Source: Eurosta solidaginis (lineage: Eukaryota > Arthropoda > Insecta > Diptera > Tephritidae). Taken from it: a stretch of DNA of 64,000 nucleotides. The stretch's first letter is position 1, and every line of letters begins with the position of its first letter. The stretch is taken from positions 145,660,941 through 145,724,940 of the forward strand of contig NC_090320.1 in assembly GCF_040869045.1 (NCBI RefSeq). The letters run 5' to 3'. The notes under the pieces are model-generated. The model was not told the DNA's origin, searched no databases, and was given only the letters and a program-made list of their open reading frames with translations. The translations under genes and the position numbers were made by a program. Below, piece after piece: positions 9,591 through 20,558 of the stretch.

Positions 9591-12500
9591 TGATGGAGAT
9601 TGTGGGACAAACAAATTGTGGGTTGTCGAAGCAGCAAACAAATCAGCACTGAACATACTTGTAGGAAAAACCCTGGCTATGGCAAAACAAGATGGTCGTA
9701 TTCCGGTAAGAGTACTCAATGAGTTCAAGTCACCACTCAAACTGACTAAAGGAGCTATTTTGGGAAGATGCCAAGAGGCTGAAGTAGTTATTAACTGTGA
9801 ACAGCTCCAGGAACACGTTTCAGCTAGTAATACTGATCTTTCAAATGACATCACGGCATGGACGGAGGGGCTAGATCAAGATTATCAGAGTAAAGCAAAG
9901 CAACTGCTCATAAAGTACGCAAACATATTTGACCAGGATGGTTCTAAACCAGGCCGCACCAACGTTGTGAAACATCAAATTGACACTGGAGATGCGAGGC
10001 CGATCCGTCAAGCTCCACGTAGTGTTCCACTGGCGAAGCGGGAAGTTGTGAGTCAAATCATACAAGAAATGAGCGATAGCGGCGTTATCGAACCATCAGC
10101 TAGTCCATGGAGCTCACCGGTAGTACTTGTAACGAAGAAGGATGGAAAAATGAGGTTTTGCGTGGACTACCGGAAGTTGAATGACGTAACGAAAAAGGAT
10201 AGCTACCCATTGCCAAGAATTGACGATACTCTGGACTCGCTATCTGGTACGAAATGGTTTTCCACGCTGGACTTGAAAAGCGGCTACTGGCAAGTTGAAG
10301 TGAAGGAGGAAGATAAAGAGAAAACAGCCTTCAGTGTGGCCGATGGTCTTTGGCAATTTACAGTGATGCCTTTTGGACTTTGTAATGCACCAGCTACTTT
10401 TGAGAGGCTCATGGACCAGGTATTGAAAGGACTACATTGGAAAACATGCTTGGTGTACCTGGACGACATCATCGTATTGGGCAAGAACTTTGATGAACAT
10501 CTTAAAAACTTAGATTAAGTTTTCCAGAGAATAGCTGGCGCTGGTCTGAAGTTAAGTCCCAAAAAGTGTGCGCTGTTTAAAAAGTAAGTAAATTATTTGG
10601 GTCACAAGGTAACGACAGAAGGTATCCGTACAGCGAATGAAAAGATAGAGGCAGTAAAGGATTGGCCCCAGAATCTGCATGAATTGAGAAGTTTCCTTGG
10701 GCTGTGCACATATTACCGCCGATTTGTACCAAATTTTGCCAGCGTAGCCCATAGTCTCCACGAGCTAACAAGAAAAAATAAAGCTTTTGAATGGAAGAAG
10801 GAGCAAGAAGAAGCTTTCCAAACATTGAAAGAGCGTTTGTGCACTGCCCCAATATTGGCATATCGGATTCCAGGAGCAACGTTTATTCTAGATACAGATG
10901 CGAGCGGATATGCTATAGGAGGCGTTTTATCACAACTGGTCGATGGACAGGAGAAGGTAGTTGCATATTATAGCCGTTCGATTGGACAACCAGAGAGGAA
11001 CTACTGCGTTACGCGGAGAGAGCTATTGGCATTGGTAGAGTGCATTAAACATTTTCACAAATACCCCTACGGCCAGCGATTCCGTGTCACGACAGATCAC
11101 GCAGCTTTAAAATGGCTTCTGCAGTTCCGTAATCCGGAAGGACAATTGGCATGGTGGATCGAGCGACTGCAAAACTATGACTTTTCCATTGAGCATCGAA
11201 AAGGTAGTACCCATGGAAATGCCGATGCAATGTCACGGAGACCATGTAGTTTGGAATGCAAGCACTGTTCAAAAGCCGAGGCTAAAGAAGACATTATAGA
11301 TGTCCGGCTAATGACTATAAAATGTACAGATGAATGGAACAAGGAACAGCTAAGAAAGTGTCAGCTAGAAGATACAGATTTGTCACGTGTTATGCAAGGG
11401 CTCGAACGAAATGAAAGACCATACAGAGAAGAGATGTCAGCAGAGAGTCCCATTGCGAAGTCATATTGGGCACAGTGGAACAGTTTAGAATTGATATCCG
11501 GTTGCCTTCATCGAGTATGGGAGAGTGAGGATGGTAAATGCAAGAATCTGATAGTTGTTCCCAGAACGAGGATTCCTGACGTGCTCAGCGAGCTACATAA
11601 TGGTCCAAGCGGAGGTCATCTTGGAATCACGAAGACGCTCGAGAAGATTAAGCAGAGATTCTATTGGGTTGGTTGCCGTCAGTCGGTTACCGAGTGGATT
11701 GCCAATTGCGAGGTATGCAACAGAGCGAAAGGGCCCAAAACCCGAAGTCATGGCCAGATGAAGCAGTATATTTCAGGTGCACCATTTGAAAGGATCGCCA
11801 TGGATGTCGCAGGTCCATTTCCTACTAGCAACCGCGAAAACAAATACGTACTGGTGGTTATGGATTATTTCAGTAAATGGCCAGAGGTATACCCAATCCC
11901 AAACCAAGAAGCAGAAACGGTAGCAGAAGTGGTTAAAAACGAATGGGTTGCAAGGTATGGTGTACCAATGGAGTTACATTCTGACCAAGGCAGGAATTTT
12001 GAATCAGCTGTGTCCCAAGAAATGTGCAAGAAGTTGGGCATTCGAAAGACACGGACAACTGCATTGCATCCTCAGTCCGATGGTACGGTGGAACGTTTCA
12101 ATAGAACATTGGAGGAGCATTTAAGGAAAGTAGTAGACAAGTACCATAAGGACTGGGATACACACATATCATTATTCTTGATGGCCTACCGATCGGAAGT
12201 ACATGACACAACGGGCCAAACTCCCGCAAAGGTAATTTTTGGCAATGACCTTCGACTGCCAGCTGATTTGAAGTATGGGATAGATGCCGATGCGGAGAGG
12301 AATGTCAAGAAATCCACTGGTGTCTTGGAAGAAGACCTGAGAGAGATACACGATCTGGTAAGGCAACGAGCAAAGATTATGAGTGACAAGATGAAAGCGA
12401 GGAACGATAAAGCAATTAATTCGGAAGGGTTTCAGGAAGGAGATTTGGTGCTGCTATACAACCCACAACGAAAAAAAGGTTTGTCCCTGAAATTGAAGGC

Positions 12501-12595
12501 CCATACAAAGTTGTAAAACGGATCAACGATGTAGTGTACCGCATACAAACCACTACCAAACCACGAACCAAAATGAAAGTGGTTCATTTGGAGTG
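9445..12595 (+). pseudogene. Pol of Gypsy element 1: RT, RNase H, integrase
   Basis: RT motifs: SPWSSPVVLVTKKDG, RFCVDYRKLN, FSTLDLKSGYWQ, MPFGLCNAPATF and the catalytic VYLDDIIV. In-frame stops occur at 10516-10518 and 10585-10587. The frame continues with LGHKV and FLGLCTYYRRF, RNase H (LDTDASGYAIGG near 10890, TTDHAALKW near 11090), an integrase HHCC zinc domain (about 11590-11730) and the DDE core: MDVAGPF near 11800, HSDQGRNF near 11980 and VERFNRTLEEH near 12090. The last residues shift frame near 12480 and end KVVHLE at 12595. Only a few lesions separate it from an open pol. Confidence 0.92.
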
Positions 12596-12658
12596 ATTAG
12601 CAGCGTTTAGATCGAGAGATTTGTCTGACCGGGACGATCAGACTTAGGTGGAGGGCAG

Positions 12659-13134
12659 TGTCACGGATATTAACATCACTAAGTTATACCATCACTAAGG
12701 CGATGCTAAGGCCACGATAAGCAGTATTTACGTCAATAATCAAATCATGTATACACACATATAAGGCAGCCGAAAGATGTCCCACACAGATGCATTTACT
12801 TATACGCCTATGTATGCGCGAGACTGTAAACTACAAACATCCACATCAATAATTCAATCATTATGTATCTACATAAACGAATAAATAATTGCGTCTACAC
12901 ATATGTACGTATACGAGCAGCGGAGCGGCAATGCACAAACACATGCATATATCTTATCTGAGTTGTCACAAGAGAGAGCAATAATTTGTGCACGTAGTTG
13001 TGGCTGGCGATTTTGTAGCCGAAACTAACTAGTAAGTTCTGGAAATCGAAGAGCCTAGAAGTATGCAGCGTAAACTATAAAAGCGGGGCAGGCGAGTAAG
13101 AAGTAACTCAGTTTGAGTTGAGCTATCAATCAGT
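12659..13134 (+). repeat. 3' LTR of Gypsy element 1, first part
   Basis: Matches 6940-7415 with scattered substitutions and ends with CAGT at 13131-13134, where element 2 was inserted. The remainder is at 17914-18137. Confidence 0.92.
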
Positions 13135-13339
13135 TGTGGCAGCTCTGCCAGCCACCTAGCACGGAGTAGTAAACGAACAACCACAACAATACATTTTGAC
13201 ATTTCATTGTATCTTGCTATGTTATTATTCTTCTTATACTTTCTTAGCGACTAGACGTGTCGAGTAACTTGAAATTGAATTATATTAATCTTTGTAATTA
13301 TTAATAGGTGTTGTTGAATAAATTGAATGAAACACCAAA
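13135..13339 (+). repeat. 5' LTR of Gypsy element 2
   Basis: 205 bp, TGTGGCAGC start. The 3' boundary is set by comparison with the 3' copy and by the PBS that follows. The ending CACCAAA lacks the usual CA, so the last few bases may be assigned differently. Confidence 0.85.
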
Positions 13340-13340
13340 G

Positions 13341-13359
13341 TGGTGACCCCGACGTGATC
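13341..13359 (+). other. Primer binding site, Gypsy element 2 (tRNA-Trp type)
   Basis: TGGTGACCCCGACGTGAT follows the LTR. It matches the complement of the tRNA-Trp 3' end, the primer known for CsRn1-clade retrotransposons. Confidence 0.8.
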
Positions 13360-13654
13360 TTCAACAAGAAGCTTTTTCAGTTTTCGACACGTTTGCAAAT
13401 CGTTTTAGCAACGATAGTGCAAAACCACGGAAAATTCCCAACACGAAATTCAACGAATTTGCGAGGAAGCGTATACACACATACATCGGCACAGAATATT
13501 TTGAAAAGCAACGTTCAACGAATGAGCGAGAAGCGAATGCACACATTAAACGTAGGAAGAACATTTTGAACGTTCTAGAATATTATCTTTTTGATGTTGC
13601 GGTTGAACGAGTTTTTTTCAATCGGCAATTTTTAACTCAAGCTAAATTAGGGTT

Positions 13655-14629
13655 ATGCATGCCGGCCGATACGATTTGCGTAGTGCTACAAATAAAGATT
13701 CGAGTGAAGAAGATTTATTTCATGACAGTGTGATGGCGGAATTGAGCGACGAAGTAAAGCAGCAATTGCAGCAAGTTCAAACAAGCATTGAATCACTGCA
13801 AAACAATTACATGCCTTTGTCAACAAGAGTAAACTGACAACGTATGCACGTACCAAATTAAACAGAATCCGCAGTTATGGTTCTCACAACTAGAGCGATC
13901 ATTTCATTTGAGCGACATTACTTCGGACGCCGATAAGTTTGACTGGGTAACTATACATCTCGATCAAGAAATTCTGTTAGCAGTAGAAGATCTTGTAACT
14001 CAGCCCCCAAACGAAAATAAATACACCACTCTTAAAGGTAGGTTACTAGCGAAATTTTCTGAATCTTCAGAGAGTAAATTACGGCGATTGTTGCAAGGCG
14101 GTGGCACTGCGGGTATGAAGCCGTCTGAGATGTTATCGTACATGCAGCGCCTCGCACCGGACCCAGGCAGTGCAGCCGTTATTAGAACATTGTTTTTAGG
14201 ACAAATGCCCAATTCTATACGCCCACTTTTAACAGTATGGAAAGAAGACGATCTGGGCAAATTAGCGCTTATTGCTGACAAGATGTTAGAAGCAGTCAGC
14301 TCTCTCTTAATATGATAGCGGTACAAGGAAACGTATCAAGTGCTGCTTCGTCTTCAGTTAACGCGTTGTCGAGCGACGGCAATTCCTTGGGGGAAATTGT
14401 CAATACACTTAAGTCACTATCTGAGTCGGTCAAGAAACTGCAGATCGACATCAACAAAATTAAGAATAATCCGACAAAACGTTCAACCTCCCGGGCTCGT
14501 TCCTCCAGTAGGGACAAAACAACAACTAGTAATGATGGAGGGAAACATCTATGTTATTTTCATAACAAATTTGGCGATAAAGCACGCAACTGTCGTCCAA
14601 ATTGTACGTACACTAATTCGTCAAACTAG
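13655..14629 (+). pseudogene. Gag of Gypsy element 2 (broken)
   Basis: Three consecutive frames cover the gene: 13655-13837, 13908-14315 and 14312-14629, so at least two frameshifts are present. The middle part has the LDQEIL, YTTLKGRLLAKFSES and GMKPSEMLSYMQRLAP blocks usual in this gag family. The last part ends with CYFHNKFGDKARNC followed by RPNC, the CHCC-type finger that replaces the CCHC knuckle in CsRn1 relatives. A Ser/Arg-rich stretch precedes it. It would package RNA if intact. Confidence 0.8.
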
Positions 14630-14652
14630 AGCCGCTGCTGCCAGTCCCGCTG

Positions 14653-17600
14653 GTGGGTAGCAGCGATAACAGGACCAGCAACAGAACTAAACCGAGTGAT
14701 GATTCACTTCATGAAACAAGACTACATGTATATGATCGTCACAATTGCTTCCAGTTCCTAGTAGATTCGGGTTCGATTATTTCCGTTATACCACGTAAAT
14801 TCACTAATTTAAAATTAAAACCAAATGAGCTTCAGCTGTATGCTGCTAACCAAACAGTCATACAGACATACGGAAACCATATCCTCAAACTAGATTTGGG
14901 GTTAAGACGAGCGTTCAACTGGACGTTTACCATTGCTGATACTCATATAGCGATTATTGGGGCAGATTTTCTGACTCACTATAATTTATTAATTGACTTA
15001 AATCAACAACGTCCTATTGACAGGACCACTGGTCTTACCACAAGCGGAAAATTAGTCGACACTGCCGAGTTTGATATTTCTACAGTTAACAGCGCTAACG
15101 ATTTTGCAGGACTTTTAACACGTTTTGTAGAGATTACAAAACCCTCACGTAAATTCAACAATAATAGTAGCGTTAATAACGTAAGACACCATATAGAAAC
15201 AAAGGGAAATCCAATTGCCGATCGGCCGCGACGTTTAGCTGGGGATAAGCTTTCTAGTGCAAAGAATGAAATTAATTTTCTTCTCGAACAGGGTATTTGC
15301 CAACCATCAAAAAGTCCATGGGCAAGTCCACTCCACATGGTCGAAAAAAAGTCGGGATGTTGGCGAGCTTGTGGGGACTATCGTAAATTAAATGCGATCA
15401 CCATTCCAGATCGATACCCAATTTCCCACATCCATGACCTATCAGAGAAATTATATGGAAAACAAATTTTTTCTACAATTGACTTGGTGCGCGCATATTA
15501 TCAAATCCCCATGTGCGAAACGGATATGGAAAAAACTGCAGTATGCACTCCTTTCGGGCTTTATGAATTTCTCTACATGCCGTTTGGGCTTAAGAACGCT
15601 ACTCAAACCTTTCAAAGGTTTATGGACGGTATTTTTAAAGACATCGATTTCGTGTACGTATATATAGATGATATTCTGGTAATGTCCACGTCAGTACGCG
15701 AGCATGAAGATCACCTTCACCGTTTTTTCCATATTACAGCGGCATGGTTTGACAATTAATGTGAATAAGTGTCAACTTGGAAAACCTGAAGTAAATTTTC
15801 TTGGGTATGTCATCAACGGCGATGGTGTACGTCCACCCGCCGAGCGAGTAGAAGTCATAAGGAATTACAAACCACCTGACACAGTTTGCGAACTTAGCCG
15901 ATTTCTCGGTATCATCAACTACTATCGGCGGTGTATTCCAAAGGCATCACAACTACAGTCGCAATTGAGCGAGTTCACACGCAACATGCGAAAGAATGAC
16001 AAAAGTAAAATCAACTGGACTAGTGAAACTCTCAAAGCTTTTGATGATTGCAAGCGTAGTTTAGCAGAAGCTACGATCTTGGCTCACCCAGCTCCAGATG
16101 CAAAGCTTGCAGTGGTAAGTGATGCTTCAGACATAGCGATCGGTGCGGCGTTAGAACAACTTTGCGATGACATTTGGCAGCCTCTAGGGTTTTTTTCAAG
16201 AAAACTTACTAGTACTGAAAGGAATTACAGCACTTACGATCGAGAGCTTCTGGCCGTCTATGAAGCCATACGGTATTTTAAACATATGTTGGAAGCACGC
16301 GTGTTCGTCATCAAGACAGATCATAAGCCACTTATTCACGCCTTTAAGCAGAAGCCCGAGAAAGCGTCGCCGCGACAGTTAAGACAGTTGGACTACATTT
16401 CGCAATTCTCTACGATGATTATGCACGTATCCGGTGACTCTAACGTAGTAGCTGACACCCTGTCACGTCTGAATGCTATTTCAATGCCAACCAGCGTAAA
16501 TTATTCGGAGCTTGCGCATGCACAGGCCAAAAATATTGATCTACCTCTACTTCTACAGGGAAGCACTTCGTTAAAGTTACAGACAATGCATTTCGAAGGC
16601 AACAGCGTTTACTGCGACATTTCTACTGGAAATATAAGGTTATACGTACCTAAAGAGTTGCGTCACAAAGTATTTGCATCGGTACATGGACTTTCACACC
16701 CGGGTGGTAAGGCAACCCTAAAACAACTACGAAAAAAGTATGTTTGGCCTTCGATGTGCAAAGACGTGGCGCTTTGGGCAAAGGCTTGTTTACCTTGTCA
16801 ACGAGCAAAGATTCATAGACACAACTCCATTTTACCGGATAAAATCGACATGCCGGACAACAGGTTTGATCATGTGCACATTGACATCGTTGTAATGCCC
16901 CAGGTAAACGATTATCGTTACTGTTTGACTATGATCGACCGATTTTCACGCTGGCCCGAAGCCGTTCCCCTGCAAGACATATCTGCGATGACTATAGTAA
17001 TAGTTTTTTGGACTCATTGGATCGCTAGGTTTGGCTGTCCAAAGACCATCACGACTGACCAGGGCACACAATTTGAGTCAGCACTTTTTAGAGCTCTCAC
17101 GAGCATGATCGGATGTCAACGCATACACACCACAGCCTATCAACCCCAATCTAATGGGATGATAGAGCGATGGCATCGATCCTTCAAAACAGCGCTCATG
17201 TGTGACCCAGCAACTCCATGGCCAGATCTATTACTGACCGTGTTACTCGGATTACGAACATGCTATAAGGAGGATCTTCGAGCTTCCACTGCAGAAATGT
17301 TGTATGGTGGTCCAATCAGATTAAGCACCGAGAATATATGCGCAACACTCGACCTATTCCAGCTGCTCATCATAACTCGAAGAAAAGTTTATTTTTGCTC
17401 AAAAACTTATATGACTGTTCACACGTACTGGTGAGAACAGATGCAGTTCGAGAGCCCTTAGAAGCTCCTTACACCGGCCCCTACGAGGTTATAGATCGTC
17501 CCACTGATAGAGTTTTTAACGGGAAGATGAATAACAAGAAAGTTGCTGTATCGGTTGACAGATTAAAGCCAGCTTTCATCATACGTGAAGATACAGATAC

Positions 17601-17682
17601 CAGTTCCGATGAGGCAGCTACGAAACCGATCCCTCGAACATACGAGAAGTCAAGGCGCGTACGATTCCTGAACCAACAGTGA
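14653..17682 (+). pseudogene. Pol of Gypsy element 2: protease, RT, RNase H, integrase
   Basis: Protease is present with [13 protein letters not shown] (active-site DSG) and IIGADFL. RT motifs: [46 protein letters not shown] and [12 protein letters not shown] frameshift near 15710-15750 moves to the 15704-17434 frame with RNase H (VVSDASDIAIGAAL, KTDHKPL), an integrase zinc domain (about 16690-16810) and the DDE core, including TTDQGTQFESALF and GMIERWHRSFKTAL. A second frameshift near 17340-17400 leads to the C-terminal end at 17682. All catalytic residues I can check are in place; only the frame is broken. Confidence 0.9.
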
Positions 17683-17705
17683 CTTCGTCATTAAAAGGGG
17701 AGTAC

Positions 17706-17909
17706 TGTGGCAGCTCTGCCAGCCACCTAGCACGGAGTAGTAAACGAACAACCACAACAATAATTTTGACATTTCATTGTATCTTGCTATGTTATTATTC
17801 TTCTTATACTTTCTTAGCGACCAGACGTGTCGAGTAACTTGAAATTGAATTATATTAATCTTTGTAATTATTAATAGGTGTTGTTGAATAAATTGAATGA
17901 CACACCAAA
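17706..17909 (+). repeat. 3' LTR of Gypsy element 2
   Basis: 204 bp. It differs from the 5' copy by a one-base indel and two substitutions. Confidence 0.87.
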
Positions 17910-17913
17910 CAGT

Positions 17914-18137
17914 TTGATTAAGAACGCGATCTGGCGGCCAATAGTAGAGTTTCATTTGAGTTATCAATCAGTTTGGTTATTAAGCCAGCGAGTAGCAAAG
18001 TATAAGTGTTATTGTGAAGTACTTTAATAAAGGCCATTTTTCCATTATCCAATATTGGAGTTATTTATTCAACAGTTTAGTGATTCGAACTTAGCAGAGG
18101 ATTGCAAATAAGAGGATTTGCAAGTAAATTCGTTACA
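17914..18137 (+). repeat. 3' LTR of Gypsy element 1, second part
   Basis: Continues the LTR after element 2, from TTGATTAAG to TTACA, and matches 7420-7641. Followed by the ATAT target duplication. Confidence 0.9.
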
Positions 18138-18141
18138 ATAT

Positions 18142-18579
18142 GTATTTATATTCTACCACAATATTCTCACTGTTAATACAACAACAACCACAATATTCTT
18201 TATTTTAAGTCGAAAAGTATATCATAAGTATATCATAACTCGACTTGGCCGCCAGAAAATAGTTTTGCTGAATGAAAGCAGGCAACTCCGGCGGATTTGT
18301 GTTATCCCGCCGTCTTCTTCTTCTTATGCTCCTCTGTTGATGTTGCTGTGGCATCAATTCATTACTAATTTCAGTGAATACCACATGAATGCAATGTGCA
18401 TTGTTTATACCTTATTTCGCAACGAAATTCCAATTGACAAAACAGCTGACTTCGAAAATTCGAAATTCCTATTCCCCAATTATTCTTCTCCCTAGGAGAA
18501 AAGAATTGGAGGAATTTTTCCGCGGGAATAAAAAAATTCGCGAGAACAAAATTCCGTGAGAATATTGAGAATTGGTCTG
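18142..18579 (-). repeat. Inverted-module repeat family, copy D (minus), split by Gypsy element 1
   Basis: Reverse-complement copy of the 3230-3942 module. Its missing end is at 6891-6939, directly before the Gypsy element. It ends AGAATTGGTCTG. Confidence 0.7.
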
Positions 18580-18853
18580 AATACCTACTTTTCTCCCATA
18601 ACCGGTTTCCGCTTTTTCGAACATTGTTCAGAATAGGAGGAAAGGGAGAAGTGAAAAAACTCACAAGGAATTTTTATTTAGAATACGAGGAATGGGAGAA
18701 GGGAAAAAACTCGCACGGAATTTTCGTTTAGAATTGGGCTGAATACCTACTTTTCTCCCATAACGCGTTTTCGCTTTTTCGAACATTGTTCAGAATACGA
18801 GGAATGGGAGAAGGGAAAATACTCGCACGGAATTTTCGTTTAGAATTGGGCTG
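18580..18853 (+). repeat. Two tandem terminal modules
   Basis: 18580-18741 is a full copy of the 162-bp module; 18742-18853 is a shorter copy with an internal deletion. Both end AGAATTGGGCTG. Confidence 0.75.
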
Positions 18854-20282
18854 ATAAACAAAGAATACCAAAATCATGAAATGTCACAGGGTGACCTAAC
18901 AGTTATACATTAATTATTTTTGTAAAATTATTAATACAATGCATAAACACATACATACATACGTAAATAACATCATATATATACCTACATCAATAAAAAT
19001 AATTGAACTCATATGACATCTTCTTTGTTTTTCGCCCCTAAATAATCAAGTTATACCTTCTAATATAACGATATATAGACCAAATTAAAGGTAATGAAAT
19101 TATCTTCTACACTATAGTATTAAAGTATTTTGTCAATAACACATTTTTTCGACTTATTACTCGATTTATGATAAGTTAGCAATAATTTTCCCATAAAAAC
19201 ATAATTTTATTATAGAAATTTCTTCTAAATATAGATGTTTTATATATAAAACAAAACCTTGTTTTATTACCTATCTAAACACATTACAATTTTCAAGATT
19301 GACCCAATAGTTTCAAAGATATTTTATTTTAAAAAAATTTAAAATTTACCTTTTGACGTGGAATTACCCCTATAGTTATTATTTGCACCAAAAAAAATTA
19401 TACGGTTGGACTCACCATAAACACCACTACCGATACTCATATAAATTTTTTTAATTTGACAAATGTATGTATTCTGCACTTAAGCCACAATTTTTTTGTG
19501 GGTACAAGAACATTACAACAACCACGTGAAAATTGCCAACTTCAACTGCAAATATCTTCGGACAGAGATACAATTTTTCTTTTGCGCCTTTGGATTATTG
19601 TTGTCGAGGTCAATGCGCGTCTTTTCTCTCTCGATATTTTTGGTAGCGTATTAGCAGTCGACCCCTCAACTAGACTATTACCGAGATTAATACGCGTCTG
19701 GTGACACCTCTTTCGATATTTTTGGAGTGTCATGCTGTCGTATAGAATTACCTTAATTTATTATAAAGTTGAATAATGTCAACAACCCATTCCGACAATT
19801 GATTTAATCAATAGTATACATTCATATTCTTTAATATAAATTCTGTTCCTTTGTATTCTTCTGTGCAGTAAAAACGTAATTATAGTCTGATTAATTCTTA
19901 AATTTGTAGACTAATAAGTAAATTGTTTCTCTTTGTATAACCTTAATATTAAATTGTGAGCCTGTTTCCACTCAGCATTTAGATGATTCAGTTTTGAATT
20001 TCCCTACATATCAATACAAATTAATTACTCTTTCTGACTAAATAATGAGTTATCATACAATTGAACAAAAGAAATAATCAATGAATACTTTTGATGATGA
20101 AAAACTAAAAAGCACTTTTCGATCACTTTTTGGAATCATAGTTGAAGTCCTTTAATGACTAAATTTTAATATTTCATAAAAACCAACAAAAAGAATAATC
20201 AAATATGCTTACCTTTGATGACCAAAAACTGAATATAGTTTTTCAATCACATTTTGGAATCATATTTGAATCAAATGTGTTT
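18854..20282. other. AT-rich intergenic sequence, no gene seen
   Basis: No coding similarity on either strand. Diverged copies of a roughly 120-bp segment with TTTTGGAATCATA lie near 20090-20150 and 20213-20270, and a third partial one follows the MITE near 20553-20610. The 82-codon frame at 19456-19704 has no recognisable feature. Confidence 0.4.
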
Positions 20283-20290
20283 ACTTTAGG

Positions 20291-20550
20291 CATATATGTA
20301 ATACTCCTATATTGCTAATAGAAAATGCTCGCAATGTGTTTTGAATTCGAAATCAAGACAGCCTATAAATTATTTGTGATTGTAGCAGCATAAGTGTGTC
20401 AAGAAAAAATTTAAGTACAAATTAGTACAATTTAGGTACATTCGATTATTGAATACAAAAACAAAAACTTTTAAACAGCAATATATCGGCACTCTGATGT
20501 TTGGGAAAGTAGCTAGTATTTTGTAGCAATATAGGAGTATTACATATATG
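20291..20550. mobile_element. 260-bp MITE with 27-bp perfect terminal inverted repeats
   Basis: Left end 20291-20317 and right end 20524-20550 are perfect reverse complements, beginning CATATATGTAATACTCC. Both sides carry the 8-bp direct repeat ACTTTAGG (20283-20290 and 20551-20558), the target duplication. The 8-bp size is compatible with hAT or P superfamily mobilisation; the CATA start is not the usual hAT end. No coding capacity. Confidence 0.92.
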
Positions 20551-20558
20551 ACTTTAGG

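Larger units (their letters stand above)
13135..17909 (+). mobile_element. Ty3/Gypsy element 2, CsRn1-like, nested in the 3' LTR of element 1
   Basis: Short LTRs of about 205 bp (13135-13339 and 17706-17909) begin TGTGGCAGCTCTGCC. The 4-bp target duplication CAGT is seen at 13131-13134 and 17910-17913 and agrees with the uninterrupted sequence in the other LTR of the host. The primer site is complementary to tRNA-Trp, and Gag has a C-x3-H-x9-C type finger; both are hallmarks of the CsRn1 clade. A purine-rich tract AAAAGGGGAGTAC precedes the 3' LTR. Gag and Pol are broken by several frameshifts. The three differences between LTRs point to a fairly recent insertion. Confidence 0.9.
6940..18137 (+). 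mobile_element. Ty3/Gypsy LTR retrotransposon 1, hosting a second element in its 3' LTR
   Basis: LTRs begin TGTCACGG and end TTACA. The element is flanked by a 4-bp duplication ATAT at 6936-6939 and 18138-18141, and the module interrupted by it reads through cleanly when the element is removed. The 5' LTR is intact; the 3' LTR (12659-13134 and 17914-18137) is split by element 2. Internal order: PBS, gag, protease, RT, RNase H, integrase, purine-rich tract (GGTGGAGGGCAG before 12659). Several stops and frameshifts make it non-functional. Confidence 0.93.
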
